DNA of 46,733 nt from Phycisphaeraceae bacterium (GCA_020848195.1 JADLAP010000128.1:1-46733); one strand, 5' to 3'. Positions 19,168-27,909 are shown, counted from the first letter of the stretch. Notes: a model not told the origin generated them from the letters alone. Numbers and translations are program-made.

Positions 19168-19993
19168 CATCTTTGACCAAGTAGGTGGCGAGAAATCTCA
19201 GCACAATCTGGCGGTAATGCGGCGTACAAAACTCAGGTCCGCCATGGCCGGCCCTATCCACCACATACAGTTCCACGGGAACGTCAGCATCCTGGCACGC
19301 ATTCCGTAAGCCGATGGACTGGCTGAGAAACACGGTCTGGTCCTGACGACCGTGGAGAATCAGGATCGGTGGACTGCCGGGCTTGAGATGCCAGGCCCCG
19401 CTGGCGAGCTTGGCCAGTTTTTCGTTGCCTTTCACCGGCTTGCCCAGCAGTTGATAGACTCGCCCGCCGGGTTCCTCGGTCTGATCCGGTTGCTCTCTGG
19501 ACCGCAGGATGAAGTCCGCCGGCCCAAAAAAGTCCACGACGCACTGCACCGACGACGACCGGTCCAGATGCCCAGCCACCTGGCCCTCAAGCTGCGGATG
19601 GCCCTCGCTGGCGCCGAGCAGAACCGCCAGGTGACCGCCCGCCGAGCAGCCCATGGCCGCGATCCGGCGGGCATCGTAGCCGTATCGGGTTGCCTGAGCC
19701 CGAAGCCAGCGCACCGCTCCCTTGCAATCGTGAATCTGCGCGGGAAAACGCGACTGGCTGCTGTAACGGTAACTGATGCCAGCCACGGCATAACCATGCT
19801 CGGTCAGCCACAACGCGAAATCGTCGGTGTGATCGCCTGTCTGCCACGCGCCCCCATGAATGTAGACCACCAGGGGCGGGTTCACCGGCTGCTCAGGAAT
19901 GTACAGATTCAGCAGCAGCTTCACGCCGTCGACTTCAGCAAATGGGACATCCTTATCGACACGAACCCTCGCTTGCCTTGATCCGATTGCCAT
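19151..19993 (-). CDS. Alpha/beta-hydrolase esterase, BD-FAE/acetyl-esterase type
   Basis: The 280-aa protein is a serine esterase of the BD-FAE/lipase-like group, which removes acetyl or feruloyl groups from plant or algal polysaccharides. YIHGGAWQTGD provides the oxyanion hole. MGCSAGGHLAV holds the nucleophile serine in a GxSxG elbow, HGRQDQTVFL supplies the catalytic Asp, and RAGHGGPEF the His. No signal peptide is visible, so it should act on imported oligosaccharides. GGGAG lies five bases before the ATG. It sits 45 bp after the lipoprotein gene and 94 bp before the helical-barrel glycosidase, all on the same strand, so co-transcription is likely. The context supports glycan de-esterification. 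Confidence 0.83.
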   Translation of the reverse strand: MAIGSRQARVRVDKDVPFAEVDGVKLLLNLYIPEQPVNPPLVVYIHGGAWQTGDHTDDFALWLTEHGYAVAGISYRYSSQSRFPAQIHDCKGAVRWLRAQATRYGYDARRIAAMGCSAGGHLAVLLGASEGHPQLEGQVAGHLDRSSSVQCVVDFFGPADFILRSREQPDQTEEPGGRVYQLLGKPVKGNEKLAKLASGAWHLKPGSPPILILHGRQDQTVFLSQSIGLRNACQDADVPVELYVVDRAGHGGPEFCTPHYRQIVLRFLATYLVKDDEKGT

Positions 19994-20038
19994 CGTCGCT
20001 CCCGTCCACGCTGCTGGCGCCAGGCTGCCGCTAAAGAG

Positions 20039-21289
20039 TCATTTGTGCGGTTGCGTGCCGGCCTGGATATCGGCAATCACTTCGTTCGGTACGCCGTATT
20101 CGTTCCATATCCACCAGCCATTGCCCGCGTCGTGGGCATCCCGCAGGAACTGGCGGATGCCCTCCGAAGTCATGCATGGTGTGTTGGCCCACGACGACTG
20201 GGCGCGGAAGCCCGGATTGGCGTAGGTAAACAACCCGAACACGACGTGGGCGTTGAGGCCCCACTCCCGCATGAGCTTGGTGGTGTAGTTGCGATACTTA
20301 GCCATCGAATGGAATTGCTCGACATAGGCGGGCAGGAATCCCGGCGCGCCCGGATAGGTGTTGGCGTCGAGGATGAGCATGGGTCGGGTGGGCTGGTTCA
20401 TGCCCTCAGCCAGAGGCCGCAGGCCCCAGAACCAGCAGCCGGGATCAATCCGGGGAGCGTACATGCCCAACTGCACGCGCGGAGCCACCTTCAGCAGAGC
20501 CTTTTTGCGTTGCTCCGACAGCTCACGCAGCTTCTGCTGCTGCCAGTCGATATAGGCCGGCAGAACGCCCTTGTTGTAGAGGTATGTCGCACGCTCGGCC
20601 GGGGGTGTTTCGGTGTCGGGCAATCCGATGTGCTTCATGAACGGGAGGAAAGCCGCGTCGCCGAAGTCGGGCCGGCCGATGTCAGGGCGGGCCCCGCTCC
20701 CGTAGGTTTCGGCTTCGAGCAGCACCCCCTGGCCCAGGCCCCGGGCGACCAGCTTCGCCAAGGCCACGTCGCGCGGGATGATGTACTGGTTCCAGTACGC
20801 CGGGTCCACCCAGGAAGGCATGTTTTCGCCCTCACCGGCCATGTTCTTGGATAACGCCAAGGTTACACCTTCCTTGAAGTAGGGCGTAAACGGAGCGCCG
20901 ATGTAGCTGACGTAGTACACCTTCAGGCCCAGAGCCTTGCAGCGGCCCGCCACCTCGGCCAGTACGTCCATCGTCTCCGCGCGATTCCACCACTCCCACC
21001 GGAACAGTTCCTGATAGGGATAGCCGATCCACAGCAGAATCGTGTCCGCGCCGGCTTCCTTCAGCCTCGTCAGGTTCTCCGTGGTCGGATCACCCACTGC
21101 ATAGTACGGCGGCTCCTGGCGATCCAGCGACACCGCCCGCATCGCCACCGCATGCAGCGGTCCGGCGTCTGCCACGGGTGAACTGCCGGCCTTGGCGGCG
21201 CAGCCCAATATCGCGATGTTCGCAACGGCCAGCAACGAAACCGCCGCGGCCCTCCGAAGCACTGACGCACAATGCTGTGATCCGATCAT
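20039..21289 (-). CDS. Lipoprotein with glycoside-hydrolase-like barrel
   Basis: The 416-aa protein begins with a lipoprotein signal sequence (AAAVSLLAVANIAILGC, lipobox cysteine at about residue 30), so it should be anchored in a membrane. The rest looks like a TIM-barrel glycosidase: LKEAGADTILLWIGYP, LGLKVYYVSYIG, GVLLEAETYGSG and NGWWIWNEYG. The Glu in LLEAETYG and the Glu in WNEYG are plausible active-site acids. AGGAAAG precedes the ATG. The gene is followed after 45 bp by the esterase gene. I do not recognise a named family; a role in surface handling of the glycan is inferred from anchor and neighbours. Confidence 0.7.
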   Translation of the reverse strand: MIGSQHCASVLRRAAAVSLLAVANIAILGCAAKAGSSPVADAGPLHAVAMRAVSLDRQEPPYYAVGDPTTENLTRLKEAGADTILLWIGYPYQELFRWEWWNRAETMDVLAEVAGRCKALGLKVYYVSYIGAPFTPYFKEGVTLALSKNMAGEGENMPSWVDPAYWNQYIIPRDVALAKLVARGLGQGVLLEAETYGSGARPDIGRPDFGDAAFLPFMKHIGLPDTETPPAERATYLYNKGVLPAYIDWQQQKLRELSEQRKKALLKVAPRVQLGMYAPRIDPGCWFWGLRPLAEGMNQPTRPMLILDANTYPGAPGFLPAYVEQFHSMAKYRNYTTKLMREWGLNAHVVFGLFTYANPGFRAQSSWANTPCMTSEGIRQFLRDAHDAGNGWWIWNEYGVPNEVIADIQAGTQPHK

Positions 21290-21322
21290 AGGCTTCTTTC
21301 CTATCTGAGAAGAACAGAAGAA

Positions 21323-21408
21323 CAGGAGAACAGGAGAGCAGTAGAGTAGGAGAGTAGGTGAGTAGGTGAAAGCCGCAAACAGGAATTCATCTGTCTCCTG
21401 TTCTCCTG
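21323..21408. repeat. AACAGGAG purine-rich repeat closed by a perfect 14-bp inverted repeat
   Basis: CAGGAGAACAGGAG (21323-21336) is exactly complementary to CTCCTGTTCTCCTG (21395-21408). The 58-nt spacer continues with degenerate AGTAGG(T/A)G units. The element lies in the 151-bp gap between the prepilin-like gene and the lipoprotein gene, so it could form an intra-operon hairpin that separates their expression. There is no U-run typical of an intrinsic terminator. Confidence 0.75.
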
Positions 21409-21440
21409 CTCCAGCAGCGAGCGATATTGTTGCACGCCGC

Positions 21441-22250
21441 TTAGTTATGCACGTTGGTTGCGAAGGGAACCCTTCCCGCGGCGTAGTCCGAGTTCCACGT
21501 GCTCTTGGGGTTGATCAGAATGGTCTGGATGTGGCCATCGGCCGCCCCGACATTGACTGTGCCGCTGCGGTGACGACCGCTGTAGAGCACCTGGGAGGAG
21601 TCGACGCCCCAGATCAGGTGGAAGAACGTGAAGCCGACGTAGAAAAGCGTGTTGCTGGACCAGGTTCCGCAGTCGGCGTCGAAGAAGATCGCGTCCTTGC
21701 TGGGGAACTTGTCCATATCCGGCCTGTACCGGGCGTAGAAGTTGCTGCCGCTGCCGGTCCATTCGCCGCTGGTCTGGTTGTACGCGTAGGACATGTTGGT
21801 CGTGCCCCATCCGGTGCTGTAGAACCCGCCGGGCTGGGTGGCGACGAGCGAGAAGTTGTTGGTGATCGTTCGAGTCTGATCGGAGGGACAGTCCCACACG
21901 ACCTTGTTGGCGATGTAGTTCTCCTTGCCCCGCGAGGGGGACAGCGCGCAAGGTATGTTGTGGTACACGTCGGCTCCGCCAAGTCCCCAGTGCGGAAAAG
22001 TGTTCTTGTAGTCCGCCGCGTAAGCCATGACGCCGAGAATGATCTGGCGCACGTTGTTGCCGCAGCGCGTGGTGTTGGCCGCCTCGCGGGCGCCTTGCAG
22101 GGCGGGCAGAAGAATGGCGATCAACAACGCGATAATTGATATGACCACGAGAAGTTCGATGAGGGTAAATCCGCGTTCGGCCACGGCGGGCTGGAGCACC
22201 GTGTTCCGGCGATTCAGGGGGACGGAGCAGGTCTGGTTGCGAGTCAGCAT
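21441..22250 (-). CDS. Prepilin-type protein with H-X(n)-DG-like C-terminus
   Basis: The start is placed at ATG 22250 and not at 22265, because AAAGGA sits just upstream of it. The 269-aa protein carries a type IV prepilin/pseudopilin leader: a basic stretch, the cleavage motif [11 protein letters not shown] and a long hydrophobic helix ([15 protein letters not shown]). The remaining part is extracellular and ends near [16 protein letters not shown]. This resembles the processing-associated H-X9-DG module of planctomycete prepilins, but here ten residues separate His and Asp. Such proteins are often encoded beside carbohydrate-active genes in planctomycetes; their function is not known. It lies 45 bp after the LacI-type regulator and is probably co-transcribed with it. 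Confidence 0.85.
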   Translation of the reverse strand: MLTRNQTCSVPLNRRNTVLQPAVAERGFTLIELLVVISIIALLIAILLPALQGAREAANTTRCGNNVRQIILGVMAYAADYKNTFPHWGLGGADVYHNIPCALSPSRGKENYIANKVVWDCPSDQTRTITNNFSLVATQPGGFYSTGWGTTNMSYAYNQTSGEWTGSGSNFYARYRPDMDKFPSKDAIFFDADCGTWSSNTLFYVGFTFFHLIWGVDSSQVLYSGRHRSGTVNVGAADGHIQTILINPKSTWNSDYAAGRVPFATNVHN

Positions 22251-22295
22251 GATGGTTCCTTTCATCGTTGTTCGAGGCCGGGATGCGGCACCGGG

Positions 22296-23360
22296 TCAAC
22301 TGGAAATCGGACCGCAGGTTCCTCGTTCGAGGATCGTGACCGGCAGGGATATCTCGCACCGTGAAATGGATTGGCCGCGGATCTGCTTGATAAGCTCCGT
22401 GACGGACAATGCGGCCGACCGTTCCACGGATTGACACACGCTGGTCAAATGCAGCATTTCGGATCGCGGGTCGTCAATGCCGTCGCTTCCGATGACGGAC
22501 AATTCGCCGGGCACGCGCAGCCCTGCCTCGCGTGCAGCCAGGATCATCCCCGCCGCAGCCCCGTCGCCGGCCAGGAATACTGCCGTCGGCCGGTTCGCCA
22601 GTGAAAGAAAGTGATGCAGCGCCGCTTTGCCCAGTTCCATGTTGTGATTGCCATGGAACACCCAACCGCTCTCCACCGCCAACCCATGTTCCGCCATGCC
22701 CCGCCGATACCCCTCCTCACGGTCGAGGGCACAACTGAAACACGATGGACCCGTCATATGGGCAATCCGCCGATGTCCCAGACCGTACAGGTATTGCACC
22801 GCCAGGCGTCCGGTCTCGATCTGATCGGCATTGACGAATCCCATCGGCGCGGGCACGTGGCGATTCCACAAGGCAATCACCGGCCGATCCTGCGCCGCCA
22901 GACTCTCCAGCAGCGGATCATCCACGCAAGGTGAAACCAGAATCAGCCCATCGCACCGGCCGCGGCTGAGCGGATTGGCTGTCGCGCCGAAGTCCCTTTC
23001 ATCCTGAACGAGCAGGTGGTACTCCGACTGACCGATGGCTTTCGTGATTCCCGCCAGAACCGACGTGGCAAAGCTCTGGTGGGAGGTTAGCGCCTCCACC
23101 AGTCCGCGCCGGAACACCGCGATCGTGTCCGTCGCCTGCCGACGCAGGATTTGCGCCGAAGTGTTGGGAACATAGTTCAATTCTTTGGCTGCAAGGATCA
23201 CGCGTTGTCGCGTGGCCTCGGTCACCGGAACGCCGCTGGTCTTGTGATTCAGGAGCCTGGAAGTGGTAGCGACCGAAACCCCGGCTTTCTGTGCCACCAT
23301 GGCCAGCGTCACTCTGGATCGAGACTTTCCTGTCGAGTTGGAAAATGCTTGAAGACTCAT
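22296..23360 (-). CDS. LacI-family transcriptional regulator
   Basis: The 354-aa protein has the LacI helix-turn-helix at about residues 17-38 (VTLAMVAQKAGVSVATTSRLLN) and the hinge region (ELNYVPNTSAQILRRQ). A periplasmic-binding-protein-like sensor domain follows (DGLILVSPCVDD, GHRRIAHMTGPS, DREEGYRRGM, VIGSDGIDDPRSEMLHLTSV). This family usually represses sugar-use operons and releases DNA on binding a sugar. A palindromic operator touches its start codon, which points to autoregulation. The genes downstream on the same strand (prepilin, lipoprotein, esterase, glycosidase) form a likely regulon. The effector sugar cannot be deduced. AAGGG, eleven bases upstream, is the ribosome binding site and lies inside the operator spacer. 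Confidence 0.92.
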   Translation of the reverse strand: MSLQAFSNSTGKSRSRVTLAMVAQKAGVSVATTSRLLNHKTSGVPVTEATRQRVILAAKELNYVPNTSAQILRRQATDTIAVFRRGLVEALTSHQSFATSVLAGITKAIGQSEYHLLVQDERDFGATANPLSRGRCDGLILVSPCVDDPLLESLAAQDRPVIALWNRHVPAPMGFVNADQIETGRLAVQYLYGLGHRRIAHMTGPSCFSCALDREEGYRRGMAEHGLAVESGWVFHGNHNMELGKAALHHFLSLANRPTAVFLAGDGAAAGMILAAREAGLRVPGELSVIGSDGIDDPRSEMLHLTSVCQSVERSAALSVTELIKQIRGQSISRCEISLPVTILERGTCGPISS

Positions 23361-23388
23361 GTAAACGTTTACCCTTAACGTTTACATG
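23358..23388 (-). promoter_or_regulatory. LacI-type operator and possible RNA hairpin over the regulator start codon
   Basis: CATGTAAACGTT (23358-23369) and AACGTTTACATG (23377-23388) are perfect 12-bp inverted arms around a 7-bp spacer. Inside, GTAAACGTTTAC (23361-23372) is itself a perfect palindrome with the central CG typical of LacI/PurR-family operators. The arms include the start codon of the regulator, and the spacer holds its AAGGG ribosome binding site. The site could therefore act both as DNA operator and as an RNA stem hiding the start codon. Confidence 0.8.
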
Positions 23389-23487
23389 AGAATACAGGGT
23401 CGATGCGGTCATGTCAAGGGATTTGTCCAATCTGGCGGGGCGAATGCAGGACGAACACATATGACCCTTCAAGGCTGGCCGAAACCC

Positions 23488-23571
23488 AATGACCGAAGGT
23501 CGAAATCGCAATGACGAATGAAAAGACCAGGTTTTAGGCGTTTCGTCATTCGGATTTGGACCTTCGTCATT
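23488..23571. repeat. Nested AATGACGAAG hairpin repeat
   Basis: The gap 23389-23679 holds this two-stage hairpin and otherwise nothing recognised. The outer arms are 23488-23507 and 23553-23571 (AATGACCGAAGGTC against GACCTTCGTCATT, with one bulge and one mismatch). The inner arms are AATGACGAA (23510-23518) and TTCGTCATT (23542-23550), which are exact. Inner and outer arms share the same AATGAC-GAA core, so the element looks like a duplicated REP-type unit. Confidence 0.75.
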
Positions 23572-23679
23572 TCACCTCGCCCGCCTCATGACTCATGATC
23601 CATATGCATTCAGCCTGCCATAGCCCTGTCTCAGGGTGATAGAATCCGTGGTTTTCACCGCGGATGAGCACAACCGGCC

Positions 23680-25416
23680 ATGCCCTCTGTGTCCGACAAA
23701 CCGCTGATCGTGCAAAGCGATCACACCATTCTTGTGGAGGTCGATTCTCCGCGTTACGCCGAGGCCCGCGACGCGCTGCTGGGGTTTGCGGAACTGGTCA
23801 AGTCACCCGAACACGTGCACACATACCGGATCACGCCGCTATCGATCTGGAACGCGTGTGCCGCCGGCCATGAAGCCGACGCCATTGTGGCGGTACTGGA
23901 AGCATATTCGCGCTACGAGCCGCCGGCGAACGTGCTGCGCGAGGTGCGGGATTATGCGTCGCGCTACGGTCGGCTGCGGCTGGTGCGCAACGGCGACGAT
24001 GCCTTGCAACTCGAGGTTGATGACCCGACGCTGATGGACCTGATCGCCAGCCACCGGGAGACGGCACCGCTGCTGACCGATCGTGATGGACCACTTCGAT
24101 TTCGCATCAGGACCGCCGACCGCGGGCGGATCAAGCAGTCGCTGGTCAAGGCGGGCTTCCCGGCCGAGGATCTGGCCGGTTACACGCCAGGCGAACCGTT
24201 GGCGGTGCGGTTGCGCACCCGGACAACGCGTGATGAACCGTTCGCTTTGCGCGCCTACCAGCACGATGCCGCCGATGCATTCCATGTCGCCGGCGGCGAA
24301 CGCGGCGGCAGCGGCGTTGTGGTGCTGCCCTGCGGTGCTGGCAAGACCATTGTCGGCATGGCATGCATGGAGCGCGTCGGGGCATCGACGTTGATTCTCA
24401 CCACCTCCACCACGGCTGTGCGGCAGTGGATCGGCGAACTGCTGGACAAGACCCACCTGCAACCGGAGCAGGTCGGCGAATACACCGGGCAGACCAAGGA
24501 CATTCGTCCTGTCACGGTCGCCACGTACCAGATACTGACACACCGCCGATCGCAGCAGGAGGATTTCACGCACCTGGCGCTGTTCGATCAGCGCGACTGG
24601 GGTTTGATCATCTACGACGAAGTGCACTTGCTGCCCGCCCCGGTGTTTCAGGTGACAGCCAGTTTGCAGGCGCGCCGGCGATTGGGTTTGACCGCCACTC
24701 TGGTGCGCGAAGACCATCGCGAAGACGACGCGTTCGCGTTGATCGGTCCGAAGAAAGCCGACGTGCCCTGGAAGGTGCTCGAGCGCCAGGGCTGGATCGC
24801 CAAGGCACGATGCACCGAGGTGCGCCTGGCACTGCCCGATGCCATACGCACCGAGTACGCCCTGGCCGAGGTGCGCCAGCAATTTCGCATTGCCTCGGAG
24901 AATCCCGCCAAGTTGGAACTGGTCTGCCGCGTCCTGAAGCAGCATCCCGGCCAGCCGGCACTGGTGATCGGCATGTACGTTGATCAACTCAAACAACTGG
25001 CCGAGTCCCTGAACGCGCCATTGATCACCGGCTCAACCAGCCAGCACAAACGCGACCAGTTGTTTGAGGCGTTTCGCGCTGGCCGGCTGCCGGTGCTGGT
25101 CGTGTCGAAGGTCGCCAATTTCGCGATCGATCTGCCCGACGCGTCGCTGGCGATCCAGGTCTCCGGCACGTTCGGCTCGCGCCAGGAAGAGGCCCAGCGC
25201 CTCGGCAGATTGCTGCGGCCCAAGCCGGGGGCCAACCAGGCGCACTTCTACACCCTCGTCACCCGTGAAACCCGTGAGCAGGATTTCGCGCTCAACCGGC
25301 AGTTGTTCCTCTGCGAACAGGGGTATCAATACCGCATCGTCGACGCCGAGGAATCCGACGAGGCACTTTCCGGCAGTGACGAGCAGACCCTGTTCAACAG
25401 CGAGCGCGACACATGA
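23680..25416 (+). CDS. XPB/Ssl2-type DNA helicase (bacterial)
   Basis: The 578-aa protein is an SF2 helicase of the XPB (ERCC3) type, which translocates on DNA and opens it near lesions. An N-terminal domain (about 1-185) precedes the motor. The helicase motifs are: Q-motif region ALRAYQHDA (about 195); Walker A CGAGKT with Lys222; motif II DEVH at 313-316; motif III LTATL; and motif VI QRLGRLLRP from about residue 506. GSRQEEAQRLGRLLRPK is typical of XPB. The stop codon overlaps the start of the next gene (ATGA). In bacteria these helicases commonly occur beside the type of partner encoded next; a DNA repair or transcription-related role is inferred. Confidence 0.9.
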   Translation: MPSVSDKPLIVQSDHTILVEVDSPRYAEARDALLGFAELVKSPEHVHTYRITPLSIWNACAAGHEADAIVAVLEAYSRYEPPANVLREVRDYASRYGRLRLVRNGDDALQLEVDDPTLMDLIASHRETAPLLTDRDGPLRFRIRTADRGRIKQSLVKAGFPAEDLAGYTPGEPLAVRLRTRTTRDEPFALRAYQHDAADAFHVAGGERGGSGVVVLPCGAGKTIVGMACMERVGASTLILTTSTTAVRQWIGELLDKTHLQPEQVGEYTGQTKDIRPVTVATYQILTHRRSQQEDFTHLALFDQRDWGLIIYDEVHLLPAPVFQVTASLQARRRLGLTATLVREDHREDDAFALIGPKKADVPWKVLERQGWIAKARCTEVRLALPDAIRTEYALAEVRQQFRIASENPAKLELVCRVLKQHPGQPALVIGMYVDQLKQLAESLNAPLITGSTSQHKRDQLFEAFRAGRLPVLVVSKVANFAIDLPDASLAIQVSGTFGSRQEEAQRLGRLLRPKPGANQAHFYTLVTRETREQDFALNRQLFLCEQGYQYRIVDAEESDEALSGSDEQTLFNSERDT

Positions 25417-27569
25417 GACACTTGAACATCGACTGGGCTGCGTTCATCGGCAAACTGCAAACCTGGTCTTCACTGGCGCGGGAATCGCAGTCCGCACTGC
25501 TGCAACTGAAACCGAATCAGTATCTGCGCCGCGACACTTTCGACCACGACGACCTGCGGCGACTGCTGGATGAAGGGCTGCTCGCCCTGAGTGCCGACGA
25601 AAAGCGCGTTCGGCTTCATCCCGACTCCAACGAGTTCTCCAGAGGTATACGCGCCATGCGCCGCCACCGGTTCGTCGATGCCAGTGACGAACGATCCCTG
25701 GCCGCCTACGCCAGCGATCATTTCACGGTTGCCGAGCGGTTTGCCATGCTTCACGACTCTCAGGTGCATCGCGGCTACTACGGCAGCGAAAACTACCAAC
25801 TGGTCACACAGCATCGCTGGCTGAAGCATGTGGTTGAACTGCCTTCGCTCACGGCGGCGCAGGAATGGGAACAGGGACGGATGCCCGATCAGCCAACCAG
25901 TGACAGGTTCGAGGATGGATCGCCTTATTTTCAGGATCAATTGTTGTTTGATGCGACCCGGCGACTGCTGAAGGCGGCGGCAACATGGGCCGAACCTGTG
26001 CCGCTGACGGAATTGGCCGGACATGTGCCTGACGTTGAGCCCGGTCTGCTCCATCGCGCCATCATGCCTGCCGTACGTTACCTGCTGCTGTTTCCCTGGC
26101 TTGAAGGCGATGATGCGCTGCCGGTGATCTCCATCTGGCCTCAGATCAGCTACCTGCTGCACCGGCCTGAACCCAAACCGCCAGAGCCTGTCGAGCCATG
26201 CGAAACATTCCACGCGCCGATTCTGATTGAGGACATGATGACGGTGCTGGTCACGGCCGCCGCCGAACCATTGCGCGTGTTGGCCAATGGCGGCGGCCTG
26301 TACGCCAAGGACCTTGACCGCATCGCCGAATCAGCCATCGCGCTGCCCGGCTGGCTTGCCAACGCCGCTGACGCGGACGTTGCCTTGCCTGATCCGCACG
26401 ACTCACATGACTCTCGTGATTCTGTGCGAATCAGCATCAAGGGCCGACTCGCCGTCGCGGCGCAGACTTGTTTGAACCATAAGTTGCTTCAGCCATGCAA
26501 GGCCCATAAGGATCGCGTACAACTTCAGGCCACGGATGCCGCCCACCATTGGCTGGCCATGGATATGTACGAGCGAATCCGCGGGATGATCCACCCCTGG
26601 CGCGAACGCCCAAGGCAAAAGGATGGCGCCAAGGCCCGTGCCCGTACACTCTTGCTGCACGACATCCATGTCGGTTTGGACGCGTCATGGCATGATGACG
26701 ATCAGCGTTTCTCGTCGTGGACGCCATCGCGGTTGCGGTGGGCCGCAGGGCCGGACATCGAGAAGATCGACTGGCGTGCCGCTTTTGCCGATCTGCTTGC
26801 TGACGCGGATGGCGCATTCGTTCCCCTTGAAGACCTTCTGGAGTATCACAGCCGGGTCAACAACCCATTGCTCGGCCGGCGAAAACAGGGCAGCTATGGT
26901 CCCACGCCGCGATTGGATTTCTACGGCCAGCGCAACGTGAACGAAACATATCTGGAAAAAATGTGGGTTGACCAGGCCGAAGGACTGATCGCCGAGCGGC
27001 TCGTGCCGTTGGGCGCGATCGAACTTGGCTGGCTGGGCAAGAAACTGGCGATCCGCCTGCACCCGATCGGCCGGTACATGCTGGGCCTTGCCGAGGACTT
27101 CGATTACAAGGCGCAGCCGGAAGGTTCGGTCGTCATTCAGCCGAACTTCGAGGTCACGTTTCTTGGTCCCGCCCCACGCGCCGAAGCGATGATAGGCCGC
27201 CTCGCCGAACGGACCGGCTCACGTATCGGCACCATGTTCCGCATCACCCGAGCGTCGATCCTTGCCGCCGCCGCCGCTGGCGTGACTGCCGACGAGGCGC
27301 TCAGCGATCTGACCAGCGTCAGTTCCAAGCCTGTGCCCGATAATGTCCATCGCGAGGTCCGCGGCTGGTTCAGCGCCACGCGTCGCGTCCGCATGCGACA
27401 AGCATGGCTCATCGACGCACCCGATGCACACACCGCCGCGCAGATCGTCGCCGCTGTCGGCAAAAACGCCAGCCAAATGACATCCACGATGATCGAGATC
27501 ACCGCGCCGAAGCAAGACCACGCCACCTTGATCCGCAAACTCAAACAGTCGGGCATCTTCGTGCAATAA
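25413..27569 (+). CDS. Helicase-associated protein, partner of XPB
   Basis: The 718-aa protein starts inside the stop codon of the XPB gene, so the two are translated together and probably work as a pair. Its C-terminal third (about 540-660; GSVVIQPNFEVTFLGPAP, SRIGTMFRITRASILAAAAAGVTADEAL) matches the helicase-associated domain found in bacterial XPB neighbours (Helicase_C_3/XPB N-terminal-like in domain databases, by recall). The N-terminal part is helical and rich in charged residues, with winged-helix-like pieces; no nuclease motif is evident. It is large for this group. The likely role is DNA binding or regulation of the helicase; direct evidence is absent. Confidence 0.75.
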   Translation: MRHLNIDWAAFIGKLQTWSSLARESQSALLQLKPNQYLRRDTFDHDDLRRLLDEGLLALSADEKRVRLHPDSNEFSRGIRAMRRHRFVDASDERSLAAYASDHFTVAERFAMLHDSQVHRGYYGSENYQLVTQHRWLKHVVELPSLTAAQEWEQGRMPDQPTSDRFEDGSPYFQDQLLFDATRRLLKAAATWAEPVPLTELAGHVPDVEPGLLHRAIMPAVRYLLLFPWLEGDDALPVISIWPQISYLLHRPEPKPPEPVEPCETFHAPILIEDMMTVLVTAAAEPLRVLANGGGLYAKDLDRIAESAIALPGWLANAADADVALPDPHDSHDSRDSVRISIKGRLAVAAQTCLNHKLLQPCKAHKDRVQLQATDAAHHWLAMDMYERIRGMIHPWRERPRQKDGAKARARTLLLHDIHVGLDASWHDDDQRFSSWTPSRLRWAAGPDIEKIDWRAAFADLLADADGAFVPLEDLLEYHSRVNNPLLGRRKQGSYGPTPRLDFYGQRNVNETYLEKMWVDQAEGLIAERLVPLGAIELGWLGKKLAIRLHPIGRYMLGLAEDFDYKAQPEGSVVIQPNFEVTFLGPAPRAEAMIGRLAERTGSRIGTMFRITRASILAAAAAGVTADEALSDLTSVSSKPVPDNVHREVRGWFSATRRVRMRQAWLIDAPDAHTAAQIVAAVGKNASQMTSTMIEITAPKQDHATLIRKLKQSGIFVQ

Positions 27570-27745
27570 CCGCTGGCCCCACTGCCCGCGCCCTCGGTGA
27601 CCTTCTCGGTGCCTACTTTCCGGCCCTGGTGCTCCACTCGGTGCCAAATTGCAGGTCGGCGCAGGGCACGCCTGGGCGCACCTGGTCACGGCAGGGCAAA
27701 CGGCCACCTCGGCGCAAGCTTCGTGACGGGCGAACGATAGGCAAC

Positions 27746-27783
27746 AAAAAAGGCCAGCGGGACACGGTTGTCCTTCGCTGGCC
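27746..27783 (-). terminator. Intrinsic terminator of tRNA-Gly
   Basis: On the minus strand GGCCAGCG and CGCTGGCC form an 8-bp perfect stem followed by TTTTTTG. It lies about 40 bp downstream of the tRNA gene. The remaining 27570-27745 stretch, between the helicase-partner stop and this site, holds nothing I recognise. Confidence 0.85.
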
Positions 27784-27820
27784 AAGTTCCGGTCCTGCCG
27801 GGGTTTCCGGAAGGGGGCAA

Positions 27821-27893
27821 AGCGGGTGATGGGATTTGAACCCACGACAACCACGTTGGCAACGTGGTGCTCTACCAACTGAGCTACACCCGC
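27821..27893 (-). tRNA. tRNA-Gly (GCC)
   Basis: Read on the minus strand, the acceptor stem GCGGGTG pairs with CACCCGC. The D-arm is AGCTCAGTTGGTAGAGC. The anticodon arm CCACGTTGCCAACGTGG presents GCC, and GTTCAAATC is the T-loop. The discriminator base is U, and CCA is not encoded. This tRNA decodes GGC and GGU. Confidence 0.97.
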
Positions 27894-27909
27894 GCTCAAG
27901 CGAAGCGGT

